This document shows, piece by piece, positions 52,660 through 61,141 of a DNA stretch of 64,000 bases. A program made the translations under genes and the position numbers. The stretch spans positions 121,349-185,348 of the forward strand of contig JAJDWH010000028.1 in NCBI GenBank assembly GCA_022825705.1, in the 5' to 3' direction. The first letter of the stretch is position 1. The number at the start of each line of letters is the position of its first letter. The DNA is from Alphaproteobacteria bacterium (GTDB taxonomy: Bacteria; Pseudomonadota; Alphaproteobacteria; TMED109). A model generated the notes under the pieces. That model made no database searches, was not told the origin of the DNA, and worked only from the letters and a program-made list of their open reading frames with translations.

Positions 52660-54849
52660 TCAGAAGGTGACCCTGATGCCGGCGGAGAAGAAGCGCCCGC
52701 GCATCGAGTTGCCCCGGCCGCCGTTGGAGCGCGTGGGATTGGAGATGTAGGGCTGGTCGTCGAGAGCGATGAACATCGGATGTTCGTTCTTGTCGAGCAG
52801 GTTGTCGATCCCGCCGTACACCCTGATCCGGTCGGTCACGTTGTAGTGGCCACGCAGATTGAAGACCCAGTAGGCATCCTTGCGGTGCACGAAGTTCCCG
52901 GCCGGCTCGGCGGTCGGCAACAGTCTTTCTTCGGTGTCGTAGTACATCGGCCCGAACAGCAGGCTGATCAGACTGACGCCCCAACGATCACGCCGCTCGT
53001 AGCCCAGCCGCAGGGCAGCCAGGTATTCGTTCAACCGCTGCAGCTTGTGACCATAGGGGCCACTGTCCCGGCGGTCGATGCCGTCGGCCAGCAGCTCGAA
53101 GTTCCAGATAACGTCGGCGCCGAGGGTGAGACGCTGGTCCGCCAAGTCAAGCCAGGGCGCAGCGTCAAGCTGGGCCTGCACCTCGATGCCTTGGACTTCC
53201 GCATCGCCGTCGGCGTTGGCGAATTGTCGTATGTCGTCGCCGCTCCCGGCGCCGCGGGGATCGATCACCGTGGTGGTGATCCGGCCTTCGATCGTCTGAT
53301 CGAAGACGGCAACGTCGAAGAAGAGGTTGCCGGGCGCGTAGGTGAGACCGATTTCGAACTGCTCGCTCTGCTCGGCATCGAGGTCCGCGTTGCCGCGAAA
53401 AATGCGATTCGGCGCCAGCACCGACGTGTACTCGCCGATCAACTCCCTGCCGGTCGGCGAGCGGAAGCCCGTGGCATAGCTTGCACGGGCCTTGAGGCCG
53501 GGCAGCACCGCGTAGGCCAGGCCGACGCCGTAGGTCGTGCCGTCGAACGTGTGGTCGGTCTCGCCGCTCAGGTTGACGTTCGGCGTTTCCTTCACGCTGA
53601 GCTCGTTGCGGGTATACCGCACGCCTGCCCGCCCGGTGAGACGGTCATCGAGGAGGGATTGGGTGAGCTCGGCATAGCCCGCGGTCAGCAGGTTGTCCTC
53701 GTTGTTGTCGTACGGTGAGGTCTGCGGCGTCGGTCCGCCGCCGACGGAGAGCCGGTGGCGGGTGCTGCGCAGCTGGGATGACTCGCCGTCGAAGCCCACG
53801 AGCAGCCCCGTGGTCTCGGTCAGTCTGAATTCCGGCGTCAGCCTCACCCCGTATGCCGTGACTTCCCGGTGATTGTTGTCCTCATCGAACCCACTGACTT
53901 CGGAACCCCACTGGAAGGAGTCGACGTCACGGAAGGCATAGAGATGGGCGTTCAGGTCGATGCCCAAATCGTCCAGCACCCCTGCGTACGACAGGTCGAC
54001 AGAGTTGTTCCAGCGGTCTTCGAAATTGTCGTAGTCCCAGGAGGAGCCGCGAAACCCGGCGTCATACACACCGTGGGTGCGTACGGTGAGATTCAGCCAT
54101 TGACTGGGTCCGAGGTCCCAGTTCAGGGCGGCGAGCGCGCCGCGCCGGTCTATCGCGGTGTTGATCTGTTTCGAGGCACCGGAGCCGCCATCGTAGTCGT
54201 CGCTGGTCGTGCCGCTGGCCCCGACATAACCGGCGAGGTTGTCGGCGACGGCGCTACCGTACTCCGCCGTCAGCCGGCCGAAGCCGAAGCTGCCGCCTTC
54301 GATCGAGGCCGTGCCGCCCGTGACGCTCCGGCCGTCGCGGGTGATCAGGTTGATGACGCCGCCCATCGCCTGGTTGCCGAACGCGACCGAAGCGGGGCCG
54401 CGAATGATCTCGATGCGATCAAGCTGGTCCGGCGAGAGCTTGGACAGGTTCGACGTGCCCGCCCGGCGGCCGTTCAGCAGCACCAGTACCTGGCCCCGGA
54501 AGTCGCGGCCCTGGCCGTCACCGCGTGCGCCACGCATGGTGATCGACGTCTGGCCCGGGGTCCACTCGCTGAAAAAGGCGACGGCGCGCTCCCGCAACAA
54601 CTCGGTGACCGAGTTGTCGACCGATTCCCGCAGATGTTCCGAGTCGACCACCTGAACCGTGCTGGCGATCTTGCTGAGCGGCTCAGGGCGGCCAAGTCCG
54701 GTTACGACGACTTCGTCGAGGCTGATGATTCTGCTGTCGGTTTCCGGTGACTGTGCCCAGGCGGACATCGGATTCGTCAGCGCTGCCATCAGTAAGGCGG
54801 CCGCCACGACGGACAGCTTGCCGCGACACATACCGTAAATAGCGTTCAT
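52660..54849 (-). CDS. TonB-dependent outer-membrane receptor (BtuB/siderophore-like)
   Basis: The protein has 729 residues with a signal peptide ending near MSAWAQ. The TonB box region IISLDEVVVTGLGRPE precedes the plug, where TSITMRGARGDGQGRDFRGQVLVLLNGRRAG and DRIEIIRGPASVAFGNQAMGG are visible. The barrel ends in RGRFFSAGIRVTF. AGGGGG lies upstream of the ATG. It is the first gene of the string receptor-SBP-permease-ATPase-methyltransferase. No Zur box, cobalamin riboswitch or Fur-like repeat was found in its 285-bp leader, so the cargo remains open. Confidence 0.93.
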   Translation of the reverse strand: MNAIYGMCRGKLSVVAAALLMAALTNPMSAWAQSPETDSRIISLDEVVVTGLGRPEPLSKIASTVQVVDSEHLRESVDNSVTELLRERAVAFFSEWTPGQTSITMRGARGDGQGRDFRGQVLVLLNGRRAGTSNLSKLSPDQLDRIEIIRGPASVAFGNQAMGGVINLITRDGRSVTGGTASIEGGSFGFGRLTAEYGSAVADNLAGYVGASGTTSDDYDGGSGASKQINTAIDRRGALAALNWDLGPSQWLNLTVRTHGVYDAGFRGSSWDYDNFEDRWNNSVDLSYAGVLDDLGIDLNAHLYAFRDVDSFQWGSEVSGFDEDNNHREVTAYGVRLTPEFRLTETTGLLVGFDGESSQLRSTRHRLSVGGGPTPQTSPYDNNEDNLLTAGYAELTQSLLDDRLTGRAGVRYTRNELSVKETPNVNLSGETDHTFDGTTYGVGLAYAVLPGLKARASYATGFRSPTGRELIGEYTSVLAPNRIFRGNADLDAEQSEQFEIGLTYAPGNLFFDVAVFDQTIEGRITTTVIDPRGAGSGDDIRQFANADGDAEVQGIEVQAQLDAAPWLDLADQRLTLGADVIWNFELLADGIDRRDSGPYGHKLQRLNEYLAALRLGYERRDRWGVSLISLLFGPMYYDTEERLLPTAEPAGNFVHRKDAYWVFNLRGHYNVTDRIRVYGGIDNLLDKNEHPMFIALDDQPYISNPTRSNGGRGNSMRGRFFSAGIRVTF

Positions 54850-55134
54850 GTTCTTCCCCCTATTGATGAACGTTTGCTGTAACTGCTAAGGAAGCCCCTC
54901 CATGGCGCTGCCACTGCAGCCATCTCGGCCCGGGCGTGGTGAACGACGGGTTCTCTCTTGTCCTGGCGCCACGACGAGACCGACGATGGACCCGGATGAC
55001 GTCACGGCAGGAATTTCAGCGCCCGTCTGCGCGTGCGCTGCGTCTGACCGCGTGGGGAGCAACGATGGCTCCAAACCACGACGAGCGTGTTCGGAGCGCT
55101 CCACGCGACGGTGTGGCTCGGCGGAGGCATGCCT

Positions 55135-55587
55135 TCACGCAGAGACATCAGCGCCCCACACATGTGGCGGCACACGCCCCACGATGCTCGCGCGGAGTGG
55201 CTTGGGACGTTGCTCCCGCGGCATGAACCCGTCGCTGGTGCCGATGTAGAGCGCGACGCACTCCACGATGTGACGGGCGCTTTCGACCGGGTGCTGATCC
55301 GCGAAGAGGTACGTCCATGCCCCGGGTGACGTGAGCGCGATTCCGCAGGGGCGCGGGCATAAGCTCAGGCACTTGGCGGACCTGACCTCCACGTGTTGGC
55401 CCAAAGGGCTCGCATGGAACGTCGCAAGAAGCTCTCGATAGAGTTTGGCGCCGTCTCGATTCTCCCGTGGCTCACGCGGAGTGCCAGGCGCTCTGCAGGA
55501 CGTGCACACGTGAAGTACGGATGAACGGCAGGTGCCCTGAGAAGTCGGAGACCCTTTCGCCAGGACCGATGAGGCAGTTTCGGTCAT
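55135..55587 (-). CDS. DUF1636 metal-binding protein
   Basis: The protein has 150 residues from the ATG at 55587, with AAAGGAG just upstream. It is a thioredoxin-like [2Fe-2S]-type domain with cysteines in LHVCTSCRAPGTPRE and RSAKCLSLCPRPCGIAL, and continues WTYLFADQHPVESARHIVECV. DUF1636 genes are often found near cobalt, cobalamin and zinc transport genes. The role is unknown, perhaps metal handling in the cytosol. It lies between the receptor operon and znuA on the same strand. Confidence 0.87.
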   Translation of the reverse strand: MTETASSVLAKGSPTSQGTCRSSVLHVCTSCRAPGTPREPRENRDGAKLYRELLATFHASPLGQHVEVRSAKCLSLCPRPCGIALTSPGAWTYLFADQHPVESARHIVECVALYIGTSDGFMPREQRPKPLRASIVGRVPPHVWGADVSA

Positions 55588-55688
55588 GCTGACTCCTTTG
55601 CCGGGCGCCACGTGACGTCGCCCCGGCCGGTGATCACTATGGGTGTCAAGCGACTGTCCGTCCCGGCGTTCGCAGGCTGCGCCGAGCC

Positions 55689-56663
55689 TTACGAAGCCAG
55701 TGCCCGCGCGAGCGTCATCGCGTTGTGGCGCATCATGTCGAGGTAGGTCGGTGCCGGACCGTCCGGGCCGGACAGCGCGTCGGGATAGAGCGTGCCGCCG
55801 ATGACGGCTCCCGTTTCGTCGGCAATGCGCCTCATGAGGCGCCGATCACCGACGTTCTCGACGAAGACGGCGCGAATGCCCCGTTCCCGGATCTGGTGGA
55901 TGAGGCGGGCGACGTCCTGTGCGGACGCCTTCGATTCGGTGCTAAGTCCCTGCGGCGCGATGAAGGTCAGCCCGTAGTCGCGACCGAAATACCGGAACGC
56001 GTCGTGGGAGGTGACGATGGTCCGGCTCTTCTCGGGAAACCTGGCAACGATCCTGCTGATTTCCGAGTGGAGGGCCTCGAGTTCGTCCACATAGGCCGCG
56101 CGGTTCCGGTAGAACACGTCGGCATGCCCCGGGTCGGCCTTGGCGAGCGCCGCGGTGATGCTGTCCACGTAGACGGTTGCATTGCGGAGGCTGTGCCATG
56201 CGTGGGGGTCGAAGGCGCCGTGGCCATGACCTTCGTGATCGTCACTCTCGACGTGTGGGTCGTGGTCGGCTTCGCCGGCGGGAGCGTGCGTGTCGGCGCC
56301 GTGCGCGTAGGCCATCGGCTCGATGCCGTCGGTTGCCACGACCCGAACACCGCGGAAGTTCGACGCGTCGATCAGACGATCCAGCCAGCCTTCGAACTGC
56401 AACCCGTTGACGACAAGGACGTGTGCACTGCTGATGGCCCGCGCATCGGCGGGAGTCGGCTGGTAAGCATGGGTATCCCCGTCGGGGCCGACGAGCGTCG
56501 TGACAGCGACGTGCTCTCCGCCGATCCGCTCCACCATGTCGCCGAGGATCGAGAACGTGGCGACCACCGGGATCAGCCTGTCGGACTGTGCGAAGGCCGG
56601 AACGGCGAGCGCCAGGGCGAAGACGGCGGCGGCGGATGTCCGGAGCGATCTGCGGGTGAGCAA
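55689..56663 (-). CDS. znuA: Periplasmic zinc-binding protein of zinc ABC importer (ZnuA)
   Basis: The protein has 324 residues from a TTG start with AAGGA upstream. A signal peptide (AAAVFALALAVPAFAQ) is followed by the cluster A-I metal-binding fold: VVATFSILGDMVERIGGEHV, GPDGDTHAYQPTPAD with the first histidine, FDPHAWHSL with the second, and VTSHDAFRYFGRDYGL with the third. The histidine- and aspartate-rich loop (GADTHAPAGEADHDPH to DDHEGHGHGAFD) marks it as zinc- rather than manganese-specific. The usual znuB and znuC genes are not adjacent. zur lies upstream on the same strand. Confidence 0.94.
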   Translation of the reverse strand: MLTRRSLRTSAAAVFALALAVPAFAQSDRLIPVVATFSILGDMVERIGGEHVAVTTLVGPDGDTHAYQPTPADARAISSAHVLVVNGLQFEGWLDRLIDASNFRGVRVVATDGIEPMAYAHGADTHAPAGEADHDPHVESDDHEGHGHGAFDPHAWHSLRNATVYVDSITAALAKADPGHADVFYRNRAAYVDELEALHSEISRIVARFPEKSRTIVTSHDAFRYFGRDYGLTFIAPQGLSTESKASAQDVARLIHQIRERGIRAVFVENVGDRRLMRRIADETGAVIGGTLYPDALSGPDGPAPTYLDMMRHNAMTLARALAS

Positions 56664-56675
56664 GGAAACGTCCTT

Positions 56676-56963
56676 TCAGGCTTGGAGACAGGGGCGCGGG
56701 GAGGCACGCGTGGCGGCACGACCGACCGGTCCGGGCACCAGCGGCAGCGCATCGGCGAAACCAGCGACAGGGAAGATCGGCTGCCCCTGAGGGCAGACTG
56801 AAATAGTGGGAGCGGGGGAGGCCGCTGTGCGGGAGGCCGGTGGGACGCGGCAGCAGCCGGGTTGACGGTGGGTGACGCGTTTTCGTGCCAGCGCTCCCTG
56901 CCAGGTGGCGGCACCCAGGACGTCCGGTCGCCGCGACGGTTCATCCGGATACTGACTCTCCAT
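56676..56963 (-). CDS. Possible small gene between zur and znuA
   Basis: This frame of 95 codons starts 22 bp after the zur stop with the very strong Shine-Dalgarno AAGGAGG about ten bases upstream, and ends 12 bp before znuA. The protein is basic and proline-rich with a cysteine pair (GCCRVPP) and no motif I know. Its position would make it part of a zur-orf-znuA operon. The translation itself looks only moderately protein-like, so confidence is limited. Confidence 0.45.
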   Translation of the reverse strand: MESQYPDEPSRRPDVLGAATWQGALARKRVTHRQPGCCRVPPASRTAASPAPTISVCPQGQPIFPVAGFADALPLVPGPVGRAATRASPRPCLQA

Positions 56964-56985
56964 GGGGGCGGTTCCTCCTTGCCCC

Positions 56986-57492
56986 CTAGGCCGCGCCAGC
57001 TTCTGTACATTGCGCGCACATGCCTGCGACCTCGACCGTGCGACGTGTCGCGACGAACCCGAGGATGGCGGCCGCCTCGGCAAGCAGCCCGCCGATCCGC
57101 GGATCCTCGAGCTCGACCGATGCCCGGCAGCCACTGCAGATGAAGAAAAGGCAATCGTGTTCGCGTTCGGGATGGACGCACGGGACGTAGGCGTTCAGGC
57201 TTTCGATCTTGGAGACGAGGCCCTGCGCCATCAGGAAGTCGAGCGCCCGGTACACAGTCGGCGGTCCGACCGGACGCGAGCCTCTGAGCTTGACCGCTTC
57301 CATCAACTGGTAGGCGCTGATGGGCCCTTGGCTGGCCCACAGCAGCTCGAGCACACGCCTCCGCAACTCCGTCAGTTGTACGCCGCGTCCCTGGCAAATT
57401 GCTTCAGCGAGCGCGATCCGTTCGAGCGGCGAGTGCGGTCCGCGGCAATCCGGATCGGTGCAGGGCCGGGGCCGGATGAATGGTTTCGTCAT
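56986..57492 (-). CDS. zur: Zinc uptake regulator Zur (Fur family)
   Basis: The protein has 168 residues from the ATG at 57492. The winged helix reads LTELRRRVLELLWASQGPISAYQLMEA and PPTVYRALDFLMAQGLVSKIE. The regulatory metal site ERDH-like segment is HPEREHDCLFFICSGCRASVELED, and the structural zinc cysteines are in FICSGCR and MCAQC. These features favour Zur over Fur. With zinc it represses uptake genes. A Zur box 32-50 bp upstream suggests autoregulation, and znuA follows on the same strand. Confidence 0.93.
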   Translation of the reverse strand: MTKPFIRPRPCTDPDCRGPHSPLERIALAEAICQGRGVQLTELRRRVLELLWASQGPISAYQLMEAVKLRGSRPVGPPTVYRALDFLMAQGLVSKIESLNAYVPCVHPEREHDCLFFICSGCRASVELEDPRIGGLLAEAAAILGFVATRRTVEVAGMCAQCTEAGAA

Positions 57493-57523
57493 CTGCTGGT
57501 GCCACCCTGCAAGCTGTAATAGC

Positions 57524-57542
57524 AATGTTATAACGTTGCATT
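57524..57542. promoter_or_regulatory. Zur box upstream of zur
   Basis: The 19-mer AATGTTATAACGTTGCATT contains the near-perfect palindrome GCAATGTTA-TAACGTTGC at 57522-57539, with one mismatch. It shares 11 leading bases with the box at 43231. It lies 32 bp before the zur ATG. Confidence 0.8.
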
Positions 57543-57866
57543 CCAGATCTCAAGAGGAGCGGCCCGGCCGAGCAGCTCGACATCGATGAAGGGCGGAAGT
57601 CGGACCCTCGCGGTGTCCGATGATCTGGCCTCGACGACTCGGCGCACCGACTCGGATGCACGCTGTCGTCGGAACCGTTCCGAAGTTGAGGTCGGCGTTC
57701 GCTCGTTGATCGGGCGGGCCCGGGAAGTCCCGACCGCGGGGAGCTGAAGGGATCGCCCGAGCGTGTTGTGCAGGCCGGCAAGCGCCCGGAGGGCTTCGGA
57801 CCCTCAGCTGCCTGGAGGGTGCTGGTACTGGAGGGCGGCTGCAGGCTCGGCGATCCGGTGAAGCGA
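57543..57866. other. Intergenic stretch without recognised gene
   Basis: 324 bp upstream of the Zur box. I see no coding frame with motifs. It separates zur from the decayed small gene further upstream. Confidence 0.3.
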
Positions 57867-58102
57867 TTACCGTTCCCGATCTGACAGAGGGTAGAGCTGC
57901 ATGGCCAGTTCGGTGGACACTTCGAGCATGCGGTCGACCATGCGGAAGACGCCCTTGGAGGCCAGCCGCCGGCCGCCTCAAGCAGGTGTTCCCTCGCGAC
58001 CGGCAGCCTGTCCAGGCTGGTTTCGACCAGATTGCTCCAGCCAGGCCCGCGCTCCACGGCCTCGTCATAGGCCATACGCAATTCGTTCGGGCGCAGCTCC
58101 AT
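57867..58102 (-). pseudogene. Small conserved-looking gene with one-base deletion
   Basis: The reverse strand reads MELRPNELRMAYDEAVERG through SLDRLPVAREHLLEAAGG. It then continues in the next frame ASKGVFRMVDRMLEVSTELAMQ to YPLSDRER and TAA at 57869-57867. A missing base in the codon before GCC (GGC-TGG-CC for GGC-CTG-GCC) restores one 78-residue protein. The family is unknown to me. Confidence 0.5.
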
Positions 58103-58194
58103 CAAGACGGCTGCCTATTCGTGGCTTTGGTGTTGATAAGCCGCGGTAGGGGCACCCGAGGGCGGCGTCGGCTCCATCGGGTCCGCCCGCCCCC

Positions 58195-58555
58195 CCGACG
58201 ATCGCGCGCTGCGTCGCATCCAACCCGTGCCGGTCCATCCACGACCGCGCGAACCACGCTGAGCCCCGCACGCGCCCGCGGTCAATCTCTACTCCGCCGC
58301 AACCCGCGGCTTCGAACATCGAGAAGTCGACCGGGCACGCGCCGGGCCATGCTTCGTGCGTCGCCACCAAGCTCGCGCGCGTCTCGTCCTACAGGTCGGG
58401 CAGAAACAGGCCGCCTTTCACCGCGGCGACCGCGCGGATCAATCTGTGCAGGGTAGCCTCGGCCTCGCCAAATCCGCTCCGCTGGTCCCAATCGATGGCC
58501 CCACCCCTGCGGATGCCACCCTTTTGGACCCTAGGTCCTTGCGCGAGGGCTACAG
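58195..58555 (-). pseudogene. Decayed copy of an unrecognised gene family (copy B)
   Basis: The reverse strand reads VQKGGIRRGGAIDWDQRSGF, GEAEATLHRLIRAVAAVKGG, LFLPDL, an in-frame TAG, DETRASLVATHEAWPGACPV, DFSMFEAAGCGGVEIDRGRV and RGSAWFARSWMDRHGLDATQ. The TAG sits where copy A at 47.8 kb has CAG (Gln). No start is seen. The frame is otherwise open for about 120 codons, so decay is recent. Function unknown. Confidence 0.5.
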
Positions 58556-58723
58556 GGCGCCCTGCCGCCTGCAGCGTAGATCGCCTACCTCATGGTCGGG
58601 CTGCCCTGGAGGCTCAGCGAGCGCACCGGTGCGCGGCCCTGGGTTGGTATTCCTTCCGAGATTCCCTCACCGACAGATACGCTAGAGTGATCCGGTATCC
58701 GTCTGAGGCAGGTATTCCAGCAC

Positions 58724-59869
58724 ATGAACCGGCGCATGCTTCATCCGGCCGCAATGCTCGCCTTGCTAGCGCTTCTGTCGCTGTCGGCGACCGCCCGGGC
58801 GCACGAGATCAGGCCGGCGACCGCCGACGTCTCATTCGACCGGGCAGGCGGCTACGAGGTCTCCATCGAACTAAACCTGGAAGCCCTGCTCGCCGGCATC
58901 GGGCCCGCCCACAGCGACACGTCCGAAGCACCCGGCGCCGCCGAGTACGCGGGGTTCCGCAGCCTTCCGCCGGGTGACTTGCGCCGCGCATTCGACGGGT
59001 TTTCCGAGCAGTTCCTGGGCGGCGTCATGATGAGCGCCGGAGACACGCGGCTGCAGCCGACAGTCCTCGATGTGCAAGTGCCTCCGGTGGGGGACACCGG
59101 GTTCCCGCGCCTCTCCCGGATCGTGCTCGGCGGCACGCTGCCACCCGGCACGACAAGCGTGACCTGGGCCTGGGATGCGGAATTTGGCCCGACCGTGATT
59201 CGGGTCCCGGGTCCGAACGAGGGCGATCCTCCGGTCTTCACCGAGTTGCTGCAGAACGGCGTTGCCAGCGACTCGATCCCCATCGCCGGGCAAGTCCGCC
59301 GGAACGTCTACGAGATATCGCGTGACTACCTGGTAATCGGCTTCACGCACATCCTGCCGAAGGGCCTTGACCACATCCTGTTCGTGATCGGTCTATACCT
59401 CCTCAGCACGCGCCTCTCGACCCTCGTGTGGCAGGTGACAAGCTTCACGATCGCGCACACGATCACGCTGGCGCTTGCCATGCTCGGCATCGTCAGCCTG
59501 TCGCCGTCGATCGTCGAGCCTTTGATCGCGGCATCCATCGTCTACATCGGCATCGAGAACACGGTCACGAACCGGCTGCAGCGCTGGCGGCCCGCGATCG
59601 TGTTCGGGTTCGGCCTCCTCCACGGACTGGGCTTTGCCGGTGTCCTGACCGACATCGGGCTGGCGCCTGCGGAGTTCGTGACCGGCCTCGTTGCGTTCAA
59701 CGTCGGTGTCGAACTTGGGCAGCTTGCCGTGATCGCCGCCTGCTTCCTGGTTGCCGGTCTCTGGTTCCGACACAAGGACTGGTATCGGTCCGTCATCACG
59801 AACCCGGCGTCGGTCCTGATCGCGGCGATCGGGGCGTGGTGGTTCGTCGAACGGACGGTGCTCGCCTGA
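58724..59869 (+). CDS. HupE/UreJ family membrane protein
   Basis: The protein has 381 residues with a signal peptide ending near ATARAHE and a periplasmic first half of about 190 residues. The C-terminal half has six helices and the signature GFTHILPKGLDHILFVIGL near residue 205, whose histidines and aspartate fit a metal site, followed by FTIAHTITLALAML. HupE/UreJ relatives are nickel or cobalt permeases; the long HupE_UreJ_2 form is of unknown substrate. Its location beside zur and znuA suggests metal traffic, possibly zinc. Confidence 0.87.
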   Translation: MNRRMLHPAAMLALLALLSLSATARAHEIRPATADVSFDRAGGYEVSIELNLEALLAGIGPAHSDTSEAPGAAEYAGFRSLPPGDLRRAFDGFSEQFLGGVMMSAGDTRLQPTVLDVQVPPVGDTGFPRLSRIVLGGTLPPGTTSVTWAWDAEFGPTVIRVPGPNEGDPPVFTELLQNGVASDSIPIAGQVRRNVYEISRDYLVIGFTHILPKGLDHILFVIGLYLLSTRLSTLVWQVTSFTIAHTITLALAMLGIVSLSPSIVEPLIAASIVYIGIENTVTNRLQRWRPAIVFGFGLLHGLGFAGVLTDIGLAPAEFVTGLVAFNVGVELGQLAVIAACFLVAGLWFRHKDWYRSVITNPASVLIAAIGAWWFVERTVLA

Positions 59870-60114
59870 GCACGGCCGCAGGAAATCAGCGACACAGGCC
59901 TCGGACAGCCCAAGCATGTTGCGGTAGCGGTTCCGCCGGCGCCAGCCTGCAATAGCACCGGCGTTGCCCCGACGATTGCAGACCCGCGACCGCTGTGCGA
60001 CCGTCGCCAGGCGGGTTGATCGTGTACCGGTTCGCAGGACAGGTTGCCGATCCCTCTCGATGCTGCGATGTGCATAGTGCGCGCCGATTGTCCGACGAAC
60101 GGCGGGAGGCAGCC

Positions 60115-61008
60115 ATGCATCGAATTCGCCGCGGGAGCGCTCTGCCGGCGTTCCTGCCTGTTCTCATAGCGGTGGGGATCCTGACCATCCAGGGCTGGAC
60201 AGGCGCGCCCGCCGAAGCGTCTCAAGCATCCGCGACCAGCCCTCCCGCGGCCGCGGCGACTCCGGCCGGGATCGCCCCCTACCTGAGCCTCGGGATGTCC
60301 CGGGTGCGTTCGCAGGACACCCAGTTCGTCGATGGCGGGGACGCTGGTCATGCTGGGCTCTATGGCGCCATCGAACGCTTCGATGCCGGAGCGGTCGACA
60401 ACGGTCTGCAGCTTCGTCTGGCCGCGGGCCTCCGGTTGCCATATCGGCTGCGCGCCCAGCTGGAACTCGCTGCCGCGCGAGCCCTCGATTGGCGCGGCAA
60501 CACGAACTACCGCGCCTCAGGCGAGCATCAGCCGTCCGGGGCAAGACTGGACACCAGGCAGCTCCTCCTTGCCGGGTTCCATGATTTCCCAGGGTGGGGA
60601 CTCGCCCCGGACCGCACCGTGCAGCCCTTCCTGGGCGCCGGGCTGGGCGTCACCCGCTACCACCTAGACAGCTACGTGCAACGCTTCCCCGAGCCGGACG
60701 ATCCGCAGGGCAGTCTGCGCCGGGGTCCCGGCGGCGAGATCCCCTTCACCGTGCTTCCCGCCGGAAGCGGGCACAATCTCACCTGGATGCTGACGGCGGG
60801 GATAGCGATACCGATCAGCGGAAAAATCAACCTCGACCTGAGCTACCGGTATGCCGATGCGGGAGCCATCCGGACCGATATCGGTGACATCGCCATCGTC
60901 CGGTACCGCAAGGACGGCACCCGGAGGGAAATCCCCGTCAGGATCAATGAAACCTCCGCCGCCTACCGGACCCACGCTTGGCTCATGACGCTCCGCGTCG
61001 AGTTCTAG
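60115..61008 (+). CDS. Outer-membrane beta-barrel protein
   Basis: The protein has 297 residues from the ATG at 60115 with GGGAGG upstream. A signal peptide (LPVLIAVGILTIQGWTG) is followed by an alanine-rich linker and alternating beta strands: APYLSLGMSRV, LQLRLAAGLRLPYRL, VQPFLGAGLGVTRYHL, LTWMLTAGIAIPIS and NLDLSYRYADAG. The last residues THAWLMTLRVEF end in phenylalanine, the insertion signal. It resembles OmpA-like/opacity porins without a peptidoglycan domain. It follows the HupE-like gene in the same direction. Function unknown. Confidence 0.82.
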   Translation: MHRIRRGSALPAFLPVLIAVGILTIQGWTGAPAEASQASATSPPAAAATPAGIAPYLSLGMSRVRSQDTQFVDGGDAGHAGLYGAIERFDAGAVDNGLQLRLAAGLRLPYRLRAQLELAAARALDWRGNTNYRASGEHQPSGARLDTRQLLLAGFHDFPGWGLAPDRTVQPFLGAGLGVTRYHLDSYVQRFPEPDDPQGSLRRGPGGEIPFTVLPAGSGHNLTWMLTAGIAIPISGKINLDLSYRYADAGAIRTDIGDIAIVRYRKDGTRREIPVRINETSAAYRTHAWLMTLRVEF

Positions 61009-61141
61009 CCCGCGTTCCAGCCGGGGCATGCGAGTACCGAACGCAGGTTGACCGCCACCACGGAGGAGAAGCGTGGTGCCGGTGCAACGGATGCCCGCGC
61101 AATACTCCTCCCTGCCGCCTTCGCCGTGAGGGAAGCTGACG

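Noticed and set aside
54850..55134. Cobalamin riboswitch before the second TonB receptor
   Set aside because: I looked for the conserved B12-box and GCCACTG-type elements on the reverse strand and did not find them in the right order.
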